Shown here piece by piece: positions 18,633-26,297 of a DNA stretch of 26,381 nt. Under the pieces are notes generated by a model. The model saw only the letters and a program-made list of their open reading frames with translations, was not told the DNA's origin and did not search any database. How positions within the stretch are numbered: position 1 is the stretch's first letter; the number at the start of each line of letters is the position of its first letter. The stretch lies in NCBI GenBank assembly GCA_937874275.1, contig CALNAU010000158.1:1-26381 (forward strand). Direction: 5' to 3'. This DNA is from an uncultured Clostridia bacterium. Its GTDB lineage: Bacteria; Bacillota; Clostridia; Christensenellales; Aristaeellaceae. The position numbers and the translations under genes are program-made.

Positions 18633-18638
18633 CGCCTG
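18616..18638. repeat. Inverted repeat over the pcp promoter, possible operator
   Basis: CAGGCGTT (18616-18623) and AACGCCTG (18631-18638) are a perfect 8 bp inverted repeat with a 7 bp centre. It covers part of the -35 and spacer of the pcp promoter, where a repressor would block polymerase. No regulator gene is adjacent. Confidence 0.45.
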
Positions 18639-18678
18639 CGCGCGCTGACCGCCCACCACCTCCGCTATCGCCGTTTCA

Positions 18679-18708
18679 TTGACGCTTCGCAACCGACTAT
18701 GCTATCCT
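18679..18708 (+). promoter_or_regulatory. SigA-type promoter for the ATP-grasp/esterase pair
   Basis: TTGACG (18679-18684), 18 bp, TATCCT (18703-18708), about 54 bases before the ATG at 18762. It diverges from the pcp promoter. Confidence 0.6.
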
Positions 18709-18761
18709 TCGTTAGGCAGATGGCTCGCACGGAATCCGGTCTCCTGCCTGTTGGAGGACAC

Positions 18762-19976
18762 ATGAACTTTGTCTTTATCTCTCCCCACTTCCCGGCCAAC
18801 GTGTGGCAGTATTGCCGCGCGCTGAAGGAAAACGGCGTCAATGTGCTGGGCGTTGCCGATGCGCCATGGGAAGAGCTGTCCCCCGAATTGCAGGCCAGCC
18901 TGAGCGACTACTACCGCGTGGGCTCGCTGGAGAACCGGGACGAGATGGTGCGCGCGCTTGGCTGGTTTACCTACAAATACGGCAAGATAGACTGGCTGGA
19001 GAGCAACAACGAATACTGGCTGGAGCAGGATGCCTGGCTGCGCCGCGCCTTCTATATCACCAGCGGCCCCCAGCCCGAGCGCATGCGCCGCGACCGCCGC
19101 AAATCCAGCATGAAGGACGCCTACGCCAGGGCAGGCATTGCCACTGCCCCCTATGCGCTGCCCGAAAATGTGGACCAGGCGCTGGCCTTCGCCGCGCGGG
19201 TGGGCTATCCCCTGGTGGTCAAGCCGGACAGCGGCGTGGGCGCGCAGGGCACCTACCGGCTGAACGATGAGGAGCAGCTGCGCCACTTCTTTGCCAACCT
19301 GCCGCCGCTTCCCTATATCATGGAGCCGTATGTGTTCGGCGAAATCTGCTCCTACGACGCCATTGTGGACAGCCGGGGCGAGCCGCTGTTTGAAAGCGGC
19401 AATATCACCCGCGGCAGCATCATGGATTTTGTCAACGAGCGGCAGGACTGCGTGTTCTATATCCCGCCCCGGCCTGCGGACGACCTGGTGGAGGCCGGGC
19501 GCCGATGCCTGAAGGCCTGGGATGTGCGCAGCCGCTCCATCCATTTTGAGTTCTTTCGCCTGTCGCGCGACCAGAAGGGCCTGGGCAATGCCGGAGACCT
19601 GGTGGGGCTGGAGGTCAACCTGCGCCCCTCCGGCGGGCTGAGCGCCGATATGATCAACTACGCGGGCAGCGTGGATGTATACCGCATGTGGGCGGACATG
19701 ATATGCCACGACCGCGTGTTTCTCAACGACCAGCGGCAGCGCTACTACTGCGTATTTGTGGGCAGGCGCGACTGGAAGCACTACCTGCACCCCCATCACC
19801 AACTGCTGCACGATTGGGCAAGCCGCATCGTGATGCAGGAACGCACGCCACGCGCCCTGGCTGATACCATGGGCGAGCAGGCCTACCTGCTGCGCTGCGG
19901 CAGCCGAGAAGAGATGGACGCGTTCCTCGACTATGCCCTGAAAACCACCGAACAACCCCGGACACAAGGAGGATGA
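18762..19976 (+). CDS. ATP-grasp domain ligase
   Basis: ATP-grasp enzymes activate a carboxylate as acyl phosphate and join it to an amine or thiol. This 404-residue protein has an N-terminal Rossmann-like part (MNFVFISPHFPANVWQYCRAL). The ATP-grasp fold follows: KSSMKDAYARAGI, the nucleotide loop LVVKPDSGVGAQGTY (residues 151-165), the hinge YIMEPYVFGEICSYDAIVD, and GLEVNLRPSGG, whose Glu and Asn bind the metal. The substrate is unknown; it resembles carbamoyl-phosphate-synthase-like and amino-acid ligases in general layout. GGAGG precedes the ATG at 18762; in-frame starts upstream overlap the promoter. The stop at 19974-19976 is two bases before the start of the next gene, so the two proteins are probably made together. 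Confidence 0.88.
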   Translation: MNFVFISPHFPANVWQYCRALKENGVNVLGVADAPWEELSPELQASLSDYYRVGSLENRDEMVRALGWFTYKYGKIDWLESNNEYWLEQDAWLRRAFYITSGPQPERMRRDRRKSSMKDAYARAGIATAPYALPENVDQALAFAARVGYPLVVKPDSGVGAQGTYRLNDEEQLRHFFANLPPLPYIMEPYVFGEICSYDAIVDSRGEPLFESGNITRGSIMDFVNERQDCVFYIPPRPADDLVEAGRRCLKAWDVRSRSIHFEFFRLSRDQKGLGNAGDLVGLEVNLRPSGGLSADMINYAGSVDVYRMWADMICHDRVFLNDQRQRYYCVFVGRRDWKHYLHPHHQLLHDWASRIVMQERTPRALADTMGEQAYLLRCGSREEMDAFLDYALKTTEQPRTQGG

Positions 19977-19978
19977 CC

Positions 19979-20746
19979 ATGCAAACCCGCGACAGGATTA
20001 GTTACTCCCCCGCGCTGCAGCGCGATATGCACATGCGCATCATCGGCCACGCGGGCAAGCCCTGCCTGGTCTTCCCCAGCCAGAATGGCCGGTGCGGTGA
20101 TTTTGAGGCATTCGGCATGCACGAAAGCTGTCAGCCCTGGATCGACCAGGGCAAGTTAAAGCTATACTGCGTGGACAGCATTGACGAAGAAACCTGGTCG
20201 GCCACCCACCTGCCGCCCTTTGACCGCGCGCGGCGGCACGAGGCCTGGTTCCGCTACCTGATTGACGAGGTGTGGCCTTTCATGCGCGAGGACGCCGGCT
20301 GGCATGGCCGCGTGATGACCACCGGGTGCAGCATGGGCGCCATGCACGCTGTCAACACGCTGTTTCGCCGGCCCGATTTGTTTGACACCGTGATTGCCCT
20401 CAGCGGCGCCTACGACCCGGAGCAATTTCTGGGCGGCTACACCGACGATGTGGTGTATCAGAACTCCCCCATCAGCAGCATCGGCGGCATGGGCCCCAAT
20501 CACCCCTACATTGAGCGGCTCAACACCTGCCGCATCATCCTGTGCGTAGGCCAGGGTGCCTGGGAGGATGAGATGCTGCGCTCCACCCGCACGCTGGAGG
20601 GCATCCTGAAAACCAAGGGCATCGGCGCCTGGGTGGACTATTGGGGCAAGGATGTCAACCACGATTGGCCCTGGTGGCGCGAGCAGCTGAAGTACTTTAT
20701 GGATCATGTGATGGGTGGGGAGCCACAGCGCCCTCACGGGAGTTAA
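19979..20746 (+). CDS. Alpha/beta-hydrolase esterase-like protein coupled to the ATP-grasp gene
   Basis: The 255-residue product has the nucleophile elbow TTGCSMGAMHA (G116-C-S118-M-G120) and a late histidine in KDVNHDWPWW (H228). DPEQF or WED could provide the acid. This matches esterase-D-like hydrolases without a signal peptide, so it acts in the cytoplasm. AAGGAGG is six bases before the ATG at 19979; the ATG at 19973 touches the ribosome binding site and overlaps the upstream stop. Its translation is tightly coupled to the ATP-grasp ligase, suggesting that it hydrolyses or edits the ligase product or prepares its substrate. This is inference from context. A strong hairpin follows. Confidence 0.85.
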   Translation: MQTRDRISYSPALQRDMHMRIIGHAGKPCLVFPSQNGRCGDFEAFGMHESCQPWIDQGKLKLYCVDSIDEETWSATHLPPFDRARRHEAWFRYLIDEVWPFMREDAGWHGRVMTTGCSMGAMHAVNTLFRRPDLFDTVIALSGAYDPEQFLGGYTDDVVYQNSPISSIGGMGPNHPYIERLNTCRIILCVGQGAWEDEMLRSTRTLEGILKTKGIGAWVDYWGKDVNHDWPWWREQLKYFMDHVMGGEPQRPHGS

Positions 20747-20778
20747 ACCCTCCGCACCACATACGATTGTCGATATCT

Positions 20779-20808
20779 GCGGGGCCGTGTTTTGCGCGGC
20801 CCCGCTTT
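20779..20808 (+). terminator. Terminator after the ATP-grasp/esterase pair
   Basis: GCGGGGCCG (20779-20787) pairs with CGGCCCCGC (20797-20805), nine G-C pairs, followed by TTT then GGG. The stem is very strong, but the T run is short. Confidence 0.65.
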
Positions 20809-20869
20809 GGGTAGAAAAATATAGGATTCCTTTCGATTTCCCCAACAACGCAGCACAAAGGAGCAAGAC

Positions 20870-21703
20870 ATGATTCGCAAGCTTTCCACCCTGTTGGCCC
20901 TGATGATGGCCTTTTCCGTGCAGGTATCCGCCAATGAGTATACCAATGAAGCATACGCCGTGTACGTAGATTCCATGGAATTTGTCACCTCCCCCGAGGG
21001 CGAGCGCCAGGTGCAGCTCACGCTGCCAAATTTGGGGCAGGAGCCCATTGAAGCCCTCATCATCGAAATCGCGATGCTGGATGACAACAAGCAGCCTGTT
21101 TTGGCCTACCCAGCCAATGCCGAAGGCTTTAATAAGGAGCTGCGCGCCGGCAGCATCTCGGCGCCCCTGACCTTCTCCGACCCGCTGCAGCCCGGCACAA
21201 AGGGCATCCATACCCAGACCATAGGTCCGGAGTACGAGCAGGCGACCATCGCCCGTGCTGCGGTCATCTATTACAGGCGTGCCAGTGGTGAGGAGTTCTA
21301 TATCTCCCCCACCGTAATGCTGTGGAACCATACGGACGGCACTCGCCTGACACCGGCGGCCGGTGGTCTGTATTACCCCGGCCTCACCCAGGAGCAGCAC
21401 GACTTGGCATACAGCTTCCCGATGGGCTTCACATCCGAATCCCGCATGCTGTATGACTACCTGGCGCCGGCATACGGGCTGACTGAGGGCGGCATGTGGG
21501 TGATGGAGGTTGGCGAAGGCTCGCTGGCCGAAAAGCTGGGCCTCAAAGCCGGCGACCTGGTGGTCTCGGTGGACGGTGTCCGCCTGGCGGAGGACATGCG
21601 CGCCTTTGAACTGGGCAAAACCAAGATGGCCCAAGGGGAAACCATTGAGTATGTATGGGTGCGCGACGGCGAAACCATGCGCGGGACAATCGCCAAGGAG
21701 TAG
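20870..21703 (+). CDS. Secreted protein with a C-terminal PDZ domain
   Basis: The 277-residue product has a signal peptide (MIRKLSTLLALMMAFSVQVSA, cut near residue 21). A beta-rich, immunoglobulin-like region follows (about 25-150: EFVTSPEGERQVQLTLPNLG, then ARAAVIYYRRASGEEF). A PDZ domain lies near residues 195-277, seen in GGMWVMEVGEGSLAEKLGLK followed by AGDLVVSVDGVRL. There is no protease domain, so it is not an HtrA/CtpA enzyme; it may bind protein C termini outside the cell. The family is not recognised. AAAGGAG precedes the ATG at 20870, and it ends with TAG. The terminator upstream suggests separate transcription, but I see no convincing promoter. Confidence 0.8.
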   Translation: MIRKLSTLLALMMAFSVQVSANEYTNEAYAVYVDSMEFVTSPEGERQVQLTLPNLGQEPIEALIIEIAMLDDNKQPVLAYPANAEGFNKELRAGSISAPLTFSDPLQPGTKGIHTQTIGPEYEQATIARAAVIYYRRASGEEFYISPTVMLWNHTDGTRLTPAAGGLYYPGLTQEQHDLAYSFPMGFTSESRMLYDYLAPAYGLTEGGMWVMEVGEGSLAEKLGLKAGDLVVSVDGVRLAEDMRAFELGKTKMAQGETIEYVWVRDGETMRGTIAKE

Positions 21704-21728
21704 GCAGAAACATATCATAGATATCGCA

Positions 21729-21755
21729 GCGCCCGGATCATCTGGACCCGGGCGT
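21729..21755 (+). terminator. Weak stem-loop after the PDZ gene
   Basis: GCGCCCGG (21729-21736) pairs with CCGGGCGT (21748-21755), eight pairs including one G-T. TTGATG follows without a T run, so it is weak. Confidence 0.35.
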
Positions 21756-21799
21756 TGATGCATTGGTGGCTTTGGGCTTGACATTCCATCCGGCGCGCG

Positions 21800-21828
21800 T
21801 TGATGGGCGCCACGGTTGATGATACACT
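21800..21828 (+). promoter_or_regulatory. SigA-type promoter for the DUF3788 gene
   Basis: TTGATG (21800-21805), 17 bp, TACACT (21823-21828), 42 bases before the ATG at 21871. Confidence 0.6.
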
Positions 21829-21870
21829 GTACGCAAACCTTATGTGAATCCATTTGGACGGGAGCAGCCG

Positions 21871-22308
21871 ATGCACTGGCATGAGCAATATGACAAGGAG
21901 CACCAGCCCACGATGGCGCAAATTGGCGCCTATGTCGCGTCCCCCTTGTGGGATGCGTTAACCGGCCATCTGCACAACACCTATGGCATCACGCCCCGAA
22001 TTGCGTACAGCGGCTGCTCCATGGAGCAGAATCGCTGGAAAGGCTGGAACATCAAATACCAGAAGGGCGGCAAATCCCTCTGCACGCTCTACCCCAAGCA
22101 AGGCCATTTCCTGGCGCTGCTCCCCCTCTCGTTGCTCGAGATGAGCGAGGCCGAGGTATTGGTGGATACCTGTTCGCCGTATACGCAGCGCCTGTTTCAT
22201 CGGACGGCATGCGGCCACAGCGGCAAGTCGCTGGCGTTTGAGGTGACTGTTCAGAATGTTGTGGAGGATATCAAGCGATTAATGCTGCTGCGGCTTGCCA
22301 AGCGATAA
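21871..22308 (+). CDS. DUF3788 family protein
   Basis: The 145-residue product has the DUF3788 core: IAYSGCSMEQNRWKGWNIKY, then QKGGKSLCTLYPKQGHFLAL. These small cytoplasmic proteins are common in Bacillota and have no established role; their fold is often compared with DUF1801/YdhG-like proteins. I prefer the ATG at 21871 (MHWHEQYDKEHQ) because GGGAG lies seven bases upstream; a GTG at 21844 in the same frame is possible but has no ribosome binding site. The gene stands alone with its own promoter. Confidence 0.82.
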   Translation: MHWHEQYDKEHQPTMAQIGAYVASPLWDALTGHLHNTYGITPRIAYSGCSMEQNRWKGWNIKYQKGGKSLCTLYPKQGHFLALLPLSLLEMSEAEVLVDTCSPYTQRLFHRTACGHSGKSLAFEVTVQNVVEDIKRLMLLRLAKR

Positions 22309-22478
22309 CAACAATGTGCTTATTATGGGAAGCTTGGATGCGCAGCCCAGAATACACTTTCGCGCGAGCAACCTACCGCCCATTACCGCAATATTACAAT
22401 TACTAGAAACTGTCTCAACAAGGGGTAACCATCTCAAGCGCGTCCATTACGATTCATGATTAGACAAACTGCGACATA
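22309..22478. other. Gene-free junction between DUF3788 and the opu operon
   Basis: This convergent intergenic stretch is more AT-rich than the left part of the window. I see no clear terminator for either side. The segment GAAACTGTCTCAACAAGG (22406-22423) recalls insertion-sequence ends, but no partner repeat or transposase is present. Confidence 0.4.
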
Positions 22479-23687
22479 TTATTTCAAGGAAGTCAGAATC
22501 GCCGCCTTGCTGATGATGCCGGCGAACTTTCCATCCTCATGAAGCACGGCAATGGGAAACCTTGATTCCGAGGCAATCGGTATCAGGTCAGAAATCTGGG
22601 TGTCCTCTGTCGTTGTGGCGACATCTTTGATCAACGCGTCCTGGAATGAAATCTTGCCGTTGCGCACCTGAAAGGCGGCATCCAGGGGAAGCACACCTAC
22701 GAAGTTCATTTTGTTGTCTACCACATAAGCGCTGGACACATTGTTCTTGCGCATCAAGGTCAAAGCCGTGTTCGCGCCTTCCTGCAGCCGAACCAGGCAG
22801 GAAGGTACCTGCATAAAGCTTTTGACCTGGTAGACCTGTGCCTTGTCGGCGCTGTTGATGAACTCGCTGACATAATCGTCCGCCGGATTGATGGTCATCT
22901 CTTCTGGCGTGTCGGTTTGGATAATCCGCCCATCGCGCATGATGGAAACCATGTTACCCAGCTTAAACGCCTCATTGATGTCATGTGTGATGAAGATAAC
23001 TGTCTTGTTCAGCTTGTCCTGGATGGAGAGCAGTTCAAACTGCATATCCTGCCGAACCAGCGGGTCAAGGGCGGAAAAGGGTTCGTCCATGAGCAGAATA
23101 TCAGGGTCATTTGCCAATGCCCTGGCAATGCCCACACGCTGGCGCATGCCACCGCTGAGGTCATTGATGCTTTTACTTTCCCAGCCCTTCAGGTTGACCA
23201 TTTCAATCATTTCCATGGCCTTGTCAACCCTTTCCTCTTTCTTGATGCCTCTCACTTCCAAGCCGTATGCTACGTTATCCAGGACATTGCGGTGGGAGAG
23301 CAACCCAAAACTCTGGAAGACCATGGACACATTCTTTCGCCGATACGCTCGCAGCTGCTGTGCGCTAAAGGTTTGTATATCATTGCCTTCAAAGAAGATT
23401 TGTCCTTTGGTCGGTGTCAGCAACAGGTTGAGGCAGCGCACCACAGTGGATTTTCCTGAGCCGGACAAACCAATCAAGGTATGGATTTTACCGCGCTCAA
23501 CATCAAAAGAGATATTATCCACAGCGACTGTGACGCCTGTTTCCTTCAGGATCTCATCTTTGCTCTTCTTCTCAGCCAGCATTTGTTCAGCCAGCTGTTT
23601 TCTGCGGCCAAACATCATCGTCAGGTCACGGACACTTAGGATGATGTCCTTTGTTTCGTGAATCATTTCAATATTACCTTGTGTCAT
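22479..23687 (-). CDS. opuAA: Glycine betaine/proline ABC importer ATPase with CBS domains (OpuAA/ProV type)
   Basis: This ATPase powers compatible-solute uptake. In the 402-residue protein Walker A is GLSGSGKST (73-81), the Q-loop is VFQSFG (Q125), the signature is LSGGMRQR (177-184), Walker B is ILLMDEPF (197-204) and the H-loop is ITHD (H235). The helical N-terminal extension before residue 55 (FGRRKQLAEQMLAEKKSKDEI) is typical of OpuA/ProV. Tandem CBS domains occupy about 285-402; in OpuA-type systems these sense ionic strength or a nucleotide. AAGGTG overlaps the stop of the permease gene and the ATG at 23687 follows after two bases, so the genes are coupled. It is the last gene of the operon. 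Confidence 0.95.
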   Translation of the reverse strand: MTQGNIEMIHETKDIILSVRDLTMMFGRRKQLAEQMLAEKKSKDEILKETGVTVAVDNISFDVERGKIHTLIGLSGSGKSTVVRCLNLLLTPTKGQIFFEGNDIQTFSAQQLRAYRRKNVSMVFQSFGLLSHRNVLDNVAYGLEVRGIKKEERVDKAMEMIEMVNLKGWESKSINDLSGGMRQRVGIARALANDPDILLMDEPFSALDPLVRQDMQFELLSIQDKLNKTVIFITHDINEAFKLGNMVSIMRDGRIIQTDTPEEMTINPADDYVSEFINSADKAQVYQVKSFMQVPSCLVRLQEGANTALTLMRKNNVSSAYVVDNKMNFVGVLPLDAAFQVRNGKISFQDALIKDVATTTEDTQISDLIPIASESRFPIAVLHEDGKFAGIISKAAILTSLK

Positions 23688-23689
23688 TG

Positions 23690-24547
23690 TTACACCTTCT
23701 TCCTGGCCATGCCCTGGGTGAGGCGGTCAATCAGCACAGCCATGATGACAATGGCGATACCGGCGGCAAAACCGCGCCCGCTCTCCAGCCGGTTGATGCC
23801 TGTAAGCACCTCGGAGCCCAAGCCCCTGGCGCCAATCATGGAGCTGGTCACGACCATGGCAATCGCCATCATGATGGTCTGGTTGATGCCCGCCATGATG
23901 GTCGGCATGGCCTGGGGTATGAGCGCCTTTGTCAGCAGTTGCCAGCGGGTGGAGCCAAAGGCCTTGGCGGCTTCTACTACCTCCTGATCAACGCTGCGGA
24001 TGCCCAGGTTGGTCATCCTGACAATCGGCGGCATGGAATAGATGACCGTCGCGATGACCGCCGGCACATTGCCCAAACCCAGCAGCATCACCGCCGGAAT
24101 CAGGTACACAAAACTTGGCATGGTCTGCATGGTATCCAGCACCGGTCGGACAAATTTTCCGGCCCGGTTGCTAAACGAAATCAGAATGCCAAGCGGAAAT
24201 CCCAGAACCAGGGAAATGAACACAGAAGTGATGATGATTGCCAGGGTGGTGTACATCAAGTCCCATAGCCCAATCAACCCGATAAAGAACAGCATTGCCG
24301 CGTATAGAAGCGCGCGCAGGGGCTTTTTGGTCACCTTCCAGGCGCCGATGAATACCGCAGCGACCATAACCCACCAGGGAATGATGTTAATTGCGGCCTG
24401 AACCCCAAGCAGAATCTGCCGAAGGAAGTTGGAGATGCCGTCAAAGAAGGCGCCCCAGTTGTTCATCATGTATTCAATCGCCTGATCAATCGGCTTTTTG
24501 ATGTCCAGGAAGATGCCTTCCGGAAATCCTGTCAACCATTCACTCAA
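23690..24547 (-). CDS. opuAB: Glycine betaine/proline ABC importer permease (OpuAB/ProW type)
   Basis: The 285-residue inner-membrane protein has several hydrophobic helices and the ABC permease EAA loop (EVVEAAKAFGSTRWQLLTKALIP), which docks on the ATPase. ISFSNRAGKFVRPVLDTMQ and MPSFVYLIPAVMLLGLG are typical ProW/OpuAB stretches. The start is a TTG at 24547 with GAGGTG upstream; the first ATG comes only at residue 27, inside the conserved N-terminal part (WLTGFPEGIFLDIKKPIDQA), so TTG is preferred. It follows the substrate-binding gene after about 100 bases containing a stem-loop. Confidence 0.93.
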   Translation of the reverse strand: MSEWLTGFPEGIFLDIKKPIDQAIEYMMNNWGAFFDGISNFLRQILLGVQAAINIIPWWVMVAAVFIGAWKVTKKPLRALLYAAMLFFIGLIGLWDLMYTTLAIIITSVFISLVLGFPLGILISFSNRAGKFVRPVLDTMQTMPSFVYLIPAVMLLGLGNVPAVIATVIYSMPPIVRMTNLGIRSVDQEVVEAAKAFGSTRWQLLTKALIPQAMPTIMAGINQTIMMAIAMVVTSSMIGARGLGSEVLTGINRLESGRGFAAGIAIVIMAVLIDRLTQGMARKKV

Positions 24548-24586
24548 AATATTTCACCTCACATAAAAAATTACACGGAACAAGAC

Positions 24587-24615
24587 GCGGCAGCCAGCCG
24601 TCCAGTAGCTGCCGC
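24587..24615 (-). terminator. Intercistronic stem-loop between opuAC and opuAB
   Basis: GCGGCAGC and GCTGCCGC (24615-24608 and 24594-24587 on the minus strand) pair perfectly over 8 bp. A TTTTTT run follows about 15 bases later. It could act as a partial terminator or mRNA stabiliser so that the binding protein is made in excess over the permease. Confidence 0.55.
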
Positions 24616-24648
24616 ACCACTTGCCCCGCGTTTATGGATTGCCTGTTA

Positions 24649-25638
24649 TTATAGCCCCTCTCGCACCAAGGCTGCCTTGTCTTCAGGAAGCCACTGGTCA
24701 ATCAGGTCGTCATGTGACTTCAAAAACCATACCGCGGCGTCACGGTAGGATGCGTCATTGTCACTGATATAGGCGAGAGCATCTGAAGTCATCTGGCTGG
24801 ATGTCTTATATTTGGCAAGGAACTCCGAATACTCAGGGTTCTGTTCATTGAACTCCGGGTTCACAGCCACGGTCAAGCGGATGGACGGGCACTCGCACTG
24901 GCCCAGCAGGTAGAGCTCCGGGTCATAAGGCGCGTCTTCAAGCAGCACCAGGTCATATTTACCGGTAATCCATGCCGGCTCCCAATAATACGCCACGATG
25001 GGATCACCCTTTTCGTAGGCGCCGGCAATTGCCGCAGCCAGGGCAGGGTCAGAACCCGGGTCAATATAGTTGTACATCTCATCCAGGCCATAGAATTCCA
25101 CTTTTTTGCGCATAACCTCGTCAATCTGCCAGCCGGAAATTGCGCCAAAAATGCGGCCTTTGCCGGGGTCATCCGGGTCCTTGAACAGGTCGCTGTACTT
25201 CTTCAGGTCTTCAACGGTTTTTAGGTCCGGCGCCATGGGTTCAATGGCCCGCTCTTCGTCCCCTTCAATCACATAGCGGGGAACGTACAGGCCCTGGATA
25301 TTATCGTCGTAGTTAACACCCAACTCAATGAGGCGGCCTTCCTTGACGTCATCCTGATAGGGCGCGATGCTGTCCGTCCAGGTTTCCATGTATACCTGTA
25401 TGTCGCCTTTCAATAGTGCATTGTAGGTTATCGCCGTTGAACCCGAAATCTCTTCGGTTTCATATCCGTATGCCTTCTCTGCAATCAGCATGGCAACCGC
25501 GTTATGGAATTTCATGCTGTCCCAGCCTGCGTCACCAAAGATGATGGTGGACGTGGCGGCATTGGCGGGCATGATAAAACCAAAAGCCATGACGGCAAAA
25601 ATGGCAATCAAAAGTGTCTTGAAACGTTTCTGTTTCAT
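24649..25638 (-). CDS. opuAC: Glycine betaine/proline ABC importer substrate-binding protein (OpuAC/ProX type)
   Basis: The 329-residue extracellular protein binds a quaternary amine such as glycine betaine or proline betaine and delivers it to the permease. It has the OpuAC/ProX core: IIFGDAGWDSMKFHNAVAML, VYMETWTDSI, AYYWEPAWI and the tryptophans expected of the aromatic cage. The signal peptide (MKQKRFKTLL, core, MPANA before ATS) has no lipobox cysteine, unlike most binding proteins of monoderm bacteria. AAGGAGG lies ten bases before the ATG at 25638. It is the first gene of the operon, behind a strong promoter; in many OpuA operons the ATPase gene comes first. Confidence 0.94.
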   Translation of the reverse strand: MKQKRFKTLLIAIFAVMAFGFIMPANAATSTIIFGDAGWDSMKFHNAVAMLIAEKAYGYETEEISGSTAITYNALLKGDIQVYMETWTDSIAPYQDDVKEGRLIELGVNYDDNIQGLYVPRYVIEGDEERAIEPMAPDLKTVEDLKKYSDLFKDPDDPGKGRIFGAISGWQIDEVMRKKVEFYGLDEMYNYIDPGSDPALAAAIAGAYEKGDPIVAYYWEPAWITGKYDLVLLEDAPYDPELYLLGQCECPSIRLTVAVNPEFNEQNPEYSEFLAKYKTSSQMTSDALAYISDNDASYRDAAVWFLKSHDDLIDQWLPEDKAALVREGL

Positions 25639-25788
25639 GTTTTTGCTTCCTCCTTCTGGACTGTTGTGTTGACTTTGAGCAATGGCAAAGCCAGCAGGAA
25701 TGGCACTCAGTCAATTCAACCACACTGACGCCGTGTGTGACCGGCAGTTCCAGGAGCGCACCTTAGGTTTCCGGAACTCAACAGCCCG

Positions 25789-25817
25789 ATTCTACCACGA
25801 TGTGGTTTTCATGTCAA
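25789..25817 (-). promoter_or_regulatory. Near-consensus SigA promoter for the opu operon
   Basis: On the minus strand TTGACA (25817-25812), 17 bp, TAGAAT (25794-25789). It leaves a leader of about 140 bases before the ATG at 25638, long enough for extra control, but I see no riboswitch structure that I can name. Confidence 0.8.
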
Positions 25818-26276
25818 AAACGGATACCATTTTGTAGGTGTGTTGCAGGTTTTTCGTGTAAATGCTCTATTAAACCGCCAGACCCTTATGATCATATATC
25901 TCGGTGGTAACAGACTTATATATGTGACGTCAACTCAGGTAAAACGATACAAACTTTGCCGCGATTGGATAATCCTACCATAATGTGAGTGGTTAGGGTT
26001 TTTACTGCTTTTTGTGATTCTTTAAGTGTCTATTTTTTCTGAATACCTTTCAAGGTGAACACTATACTTTCACACGCCCTTTTATACTTTCGCACGGCGA
26101 CCCGATACTTTCTCACGCGGGAGGAGAGGGGGTTGCAATTTTGCTTGACGGTTTGTGGTGAGCGTTCCGAAACTCAAAATCAAGCGCTTCTGTTGCCAGT
26201 AAAACCGATCTCTGTGAATCTTGGGAAGTTCAAAAACCAAGTAATATCAACGCTTTTCACCCCCCAAATACAGTGA
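25818..26276. other. Gene-free AT-rich stretch between the opu promoter and the tRNA
   Basis: No coding sequence with a ribosome binding site is seen in about 450 bases. It holds three direct repeats at 26064-26118 and an isolated promoter-like pair on the plus strand, TTGCCG (25956-25961), 17 bp, CATAAT (25979-25984), without a gene behind it. Base composition differs clearly from the GC-rich genes on the left. It may be a remnant of a mobile element. Confidence 0.5.
26064..26118. repeat. Three phased direct repeats ATACTTTCnCACG
   Basis: ATACTTTCACACGC starts at 26064, ATACTTTCGCACGG at 26084 and ATACTTTCTCACGC at 26105. The start-to-start distances are 20 and 21 bases, about two helical turns. 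Such spacing allows a protein to bind all copies on one face. Read on the minus strand the unit is GTGNGAAAGTAT, which reminds me of the multiple end repeats of IS21-like elements, but no transposase gene is nearby. Confidence 0.75.
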
Positions 26277-26297
26277 CCCGCCTCTACTTGAGACGGG
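26277..26297 (-). terminator. Stem-loop downstream of the tRNA-Ser gene
   Basis: On the minus strand CCCGTCTC (26297-26290) pairs with GAGGCGGG (26284-26277), including one G-T, around a five-base loop. It starts about 30 bases after the tRNA CCA end. TCACTGTATTT follows, so the T tract is poor. Confidence 0.5.

Noticed and set aside
18702..19967. Minus-strand open frame of 421 codons opposite the ATP-grasp gene
   Set aside because: It is a composition shadow; the plus-strand frame has clear ATP-grasp motifs, promoter and ribosome binding site.
20162..21853. Minus-strand open frame of 563 codons across the esterase and PDZ genes
   Set aside because: It spans two unrelated plus-strand genes and a terminator, and its translation shows no domain.
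22406..22430. GAAACTGTCTCAACAAGG resembling an insertion-sequence end
   Set aside because: No inverted partner, transposase or target duplication is seen; the similarity is from memory only.
25956..25984. Plus-strand promoter-like sequence TTGCCG-17-CATAAT
   Set aside because: No gene or RNA structure can be supported downstream, and the region is AT-rich enough to give chance matches.
26055..26276. 73-codon plus-strand frame in the right intergenic region
   Set aside because: It starts with GTG without a proper ribosome binding site and runs through the three direct repeats.
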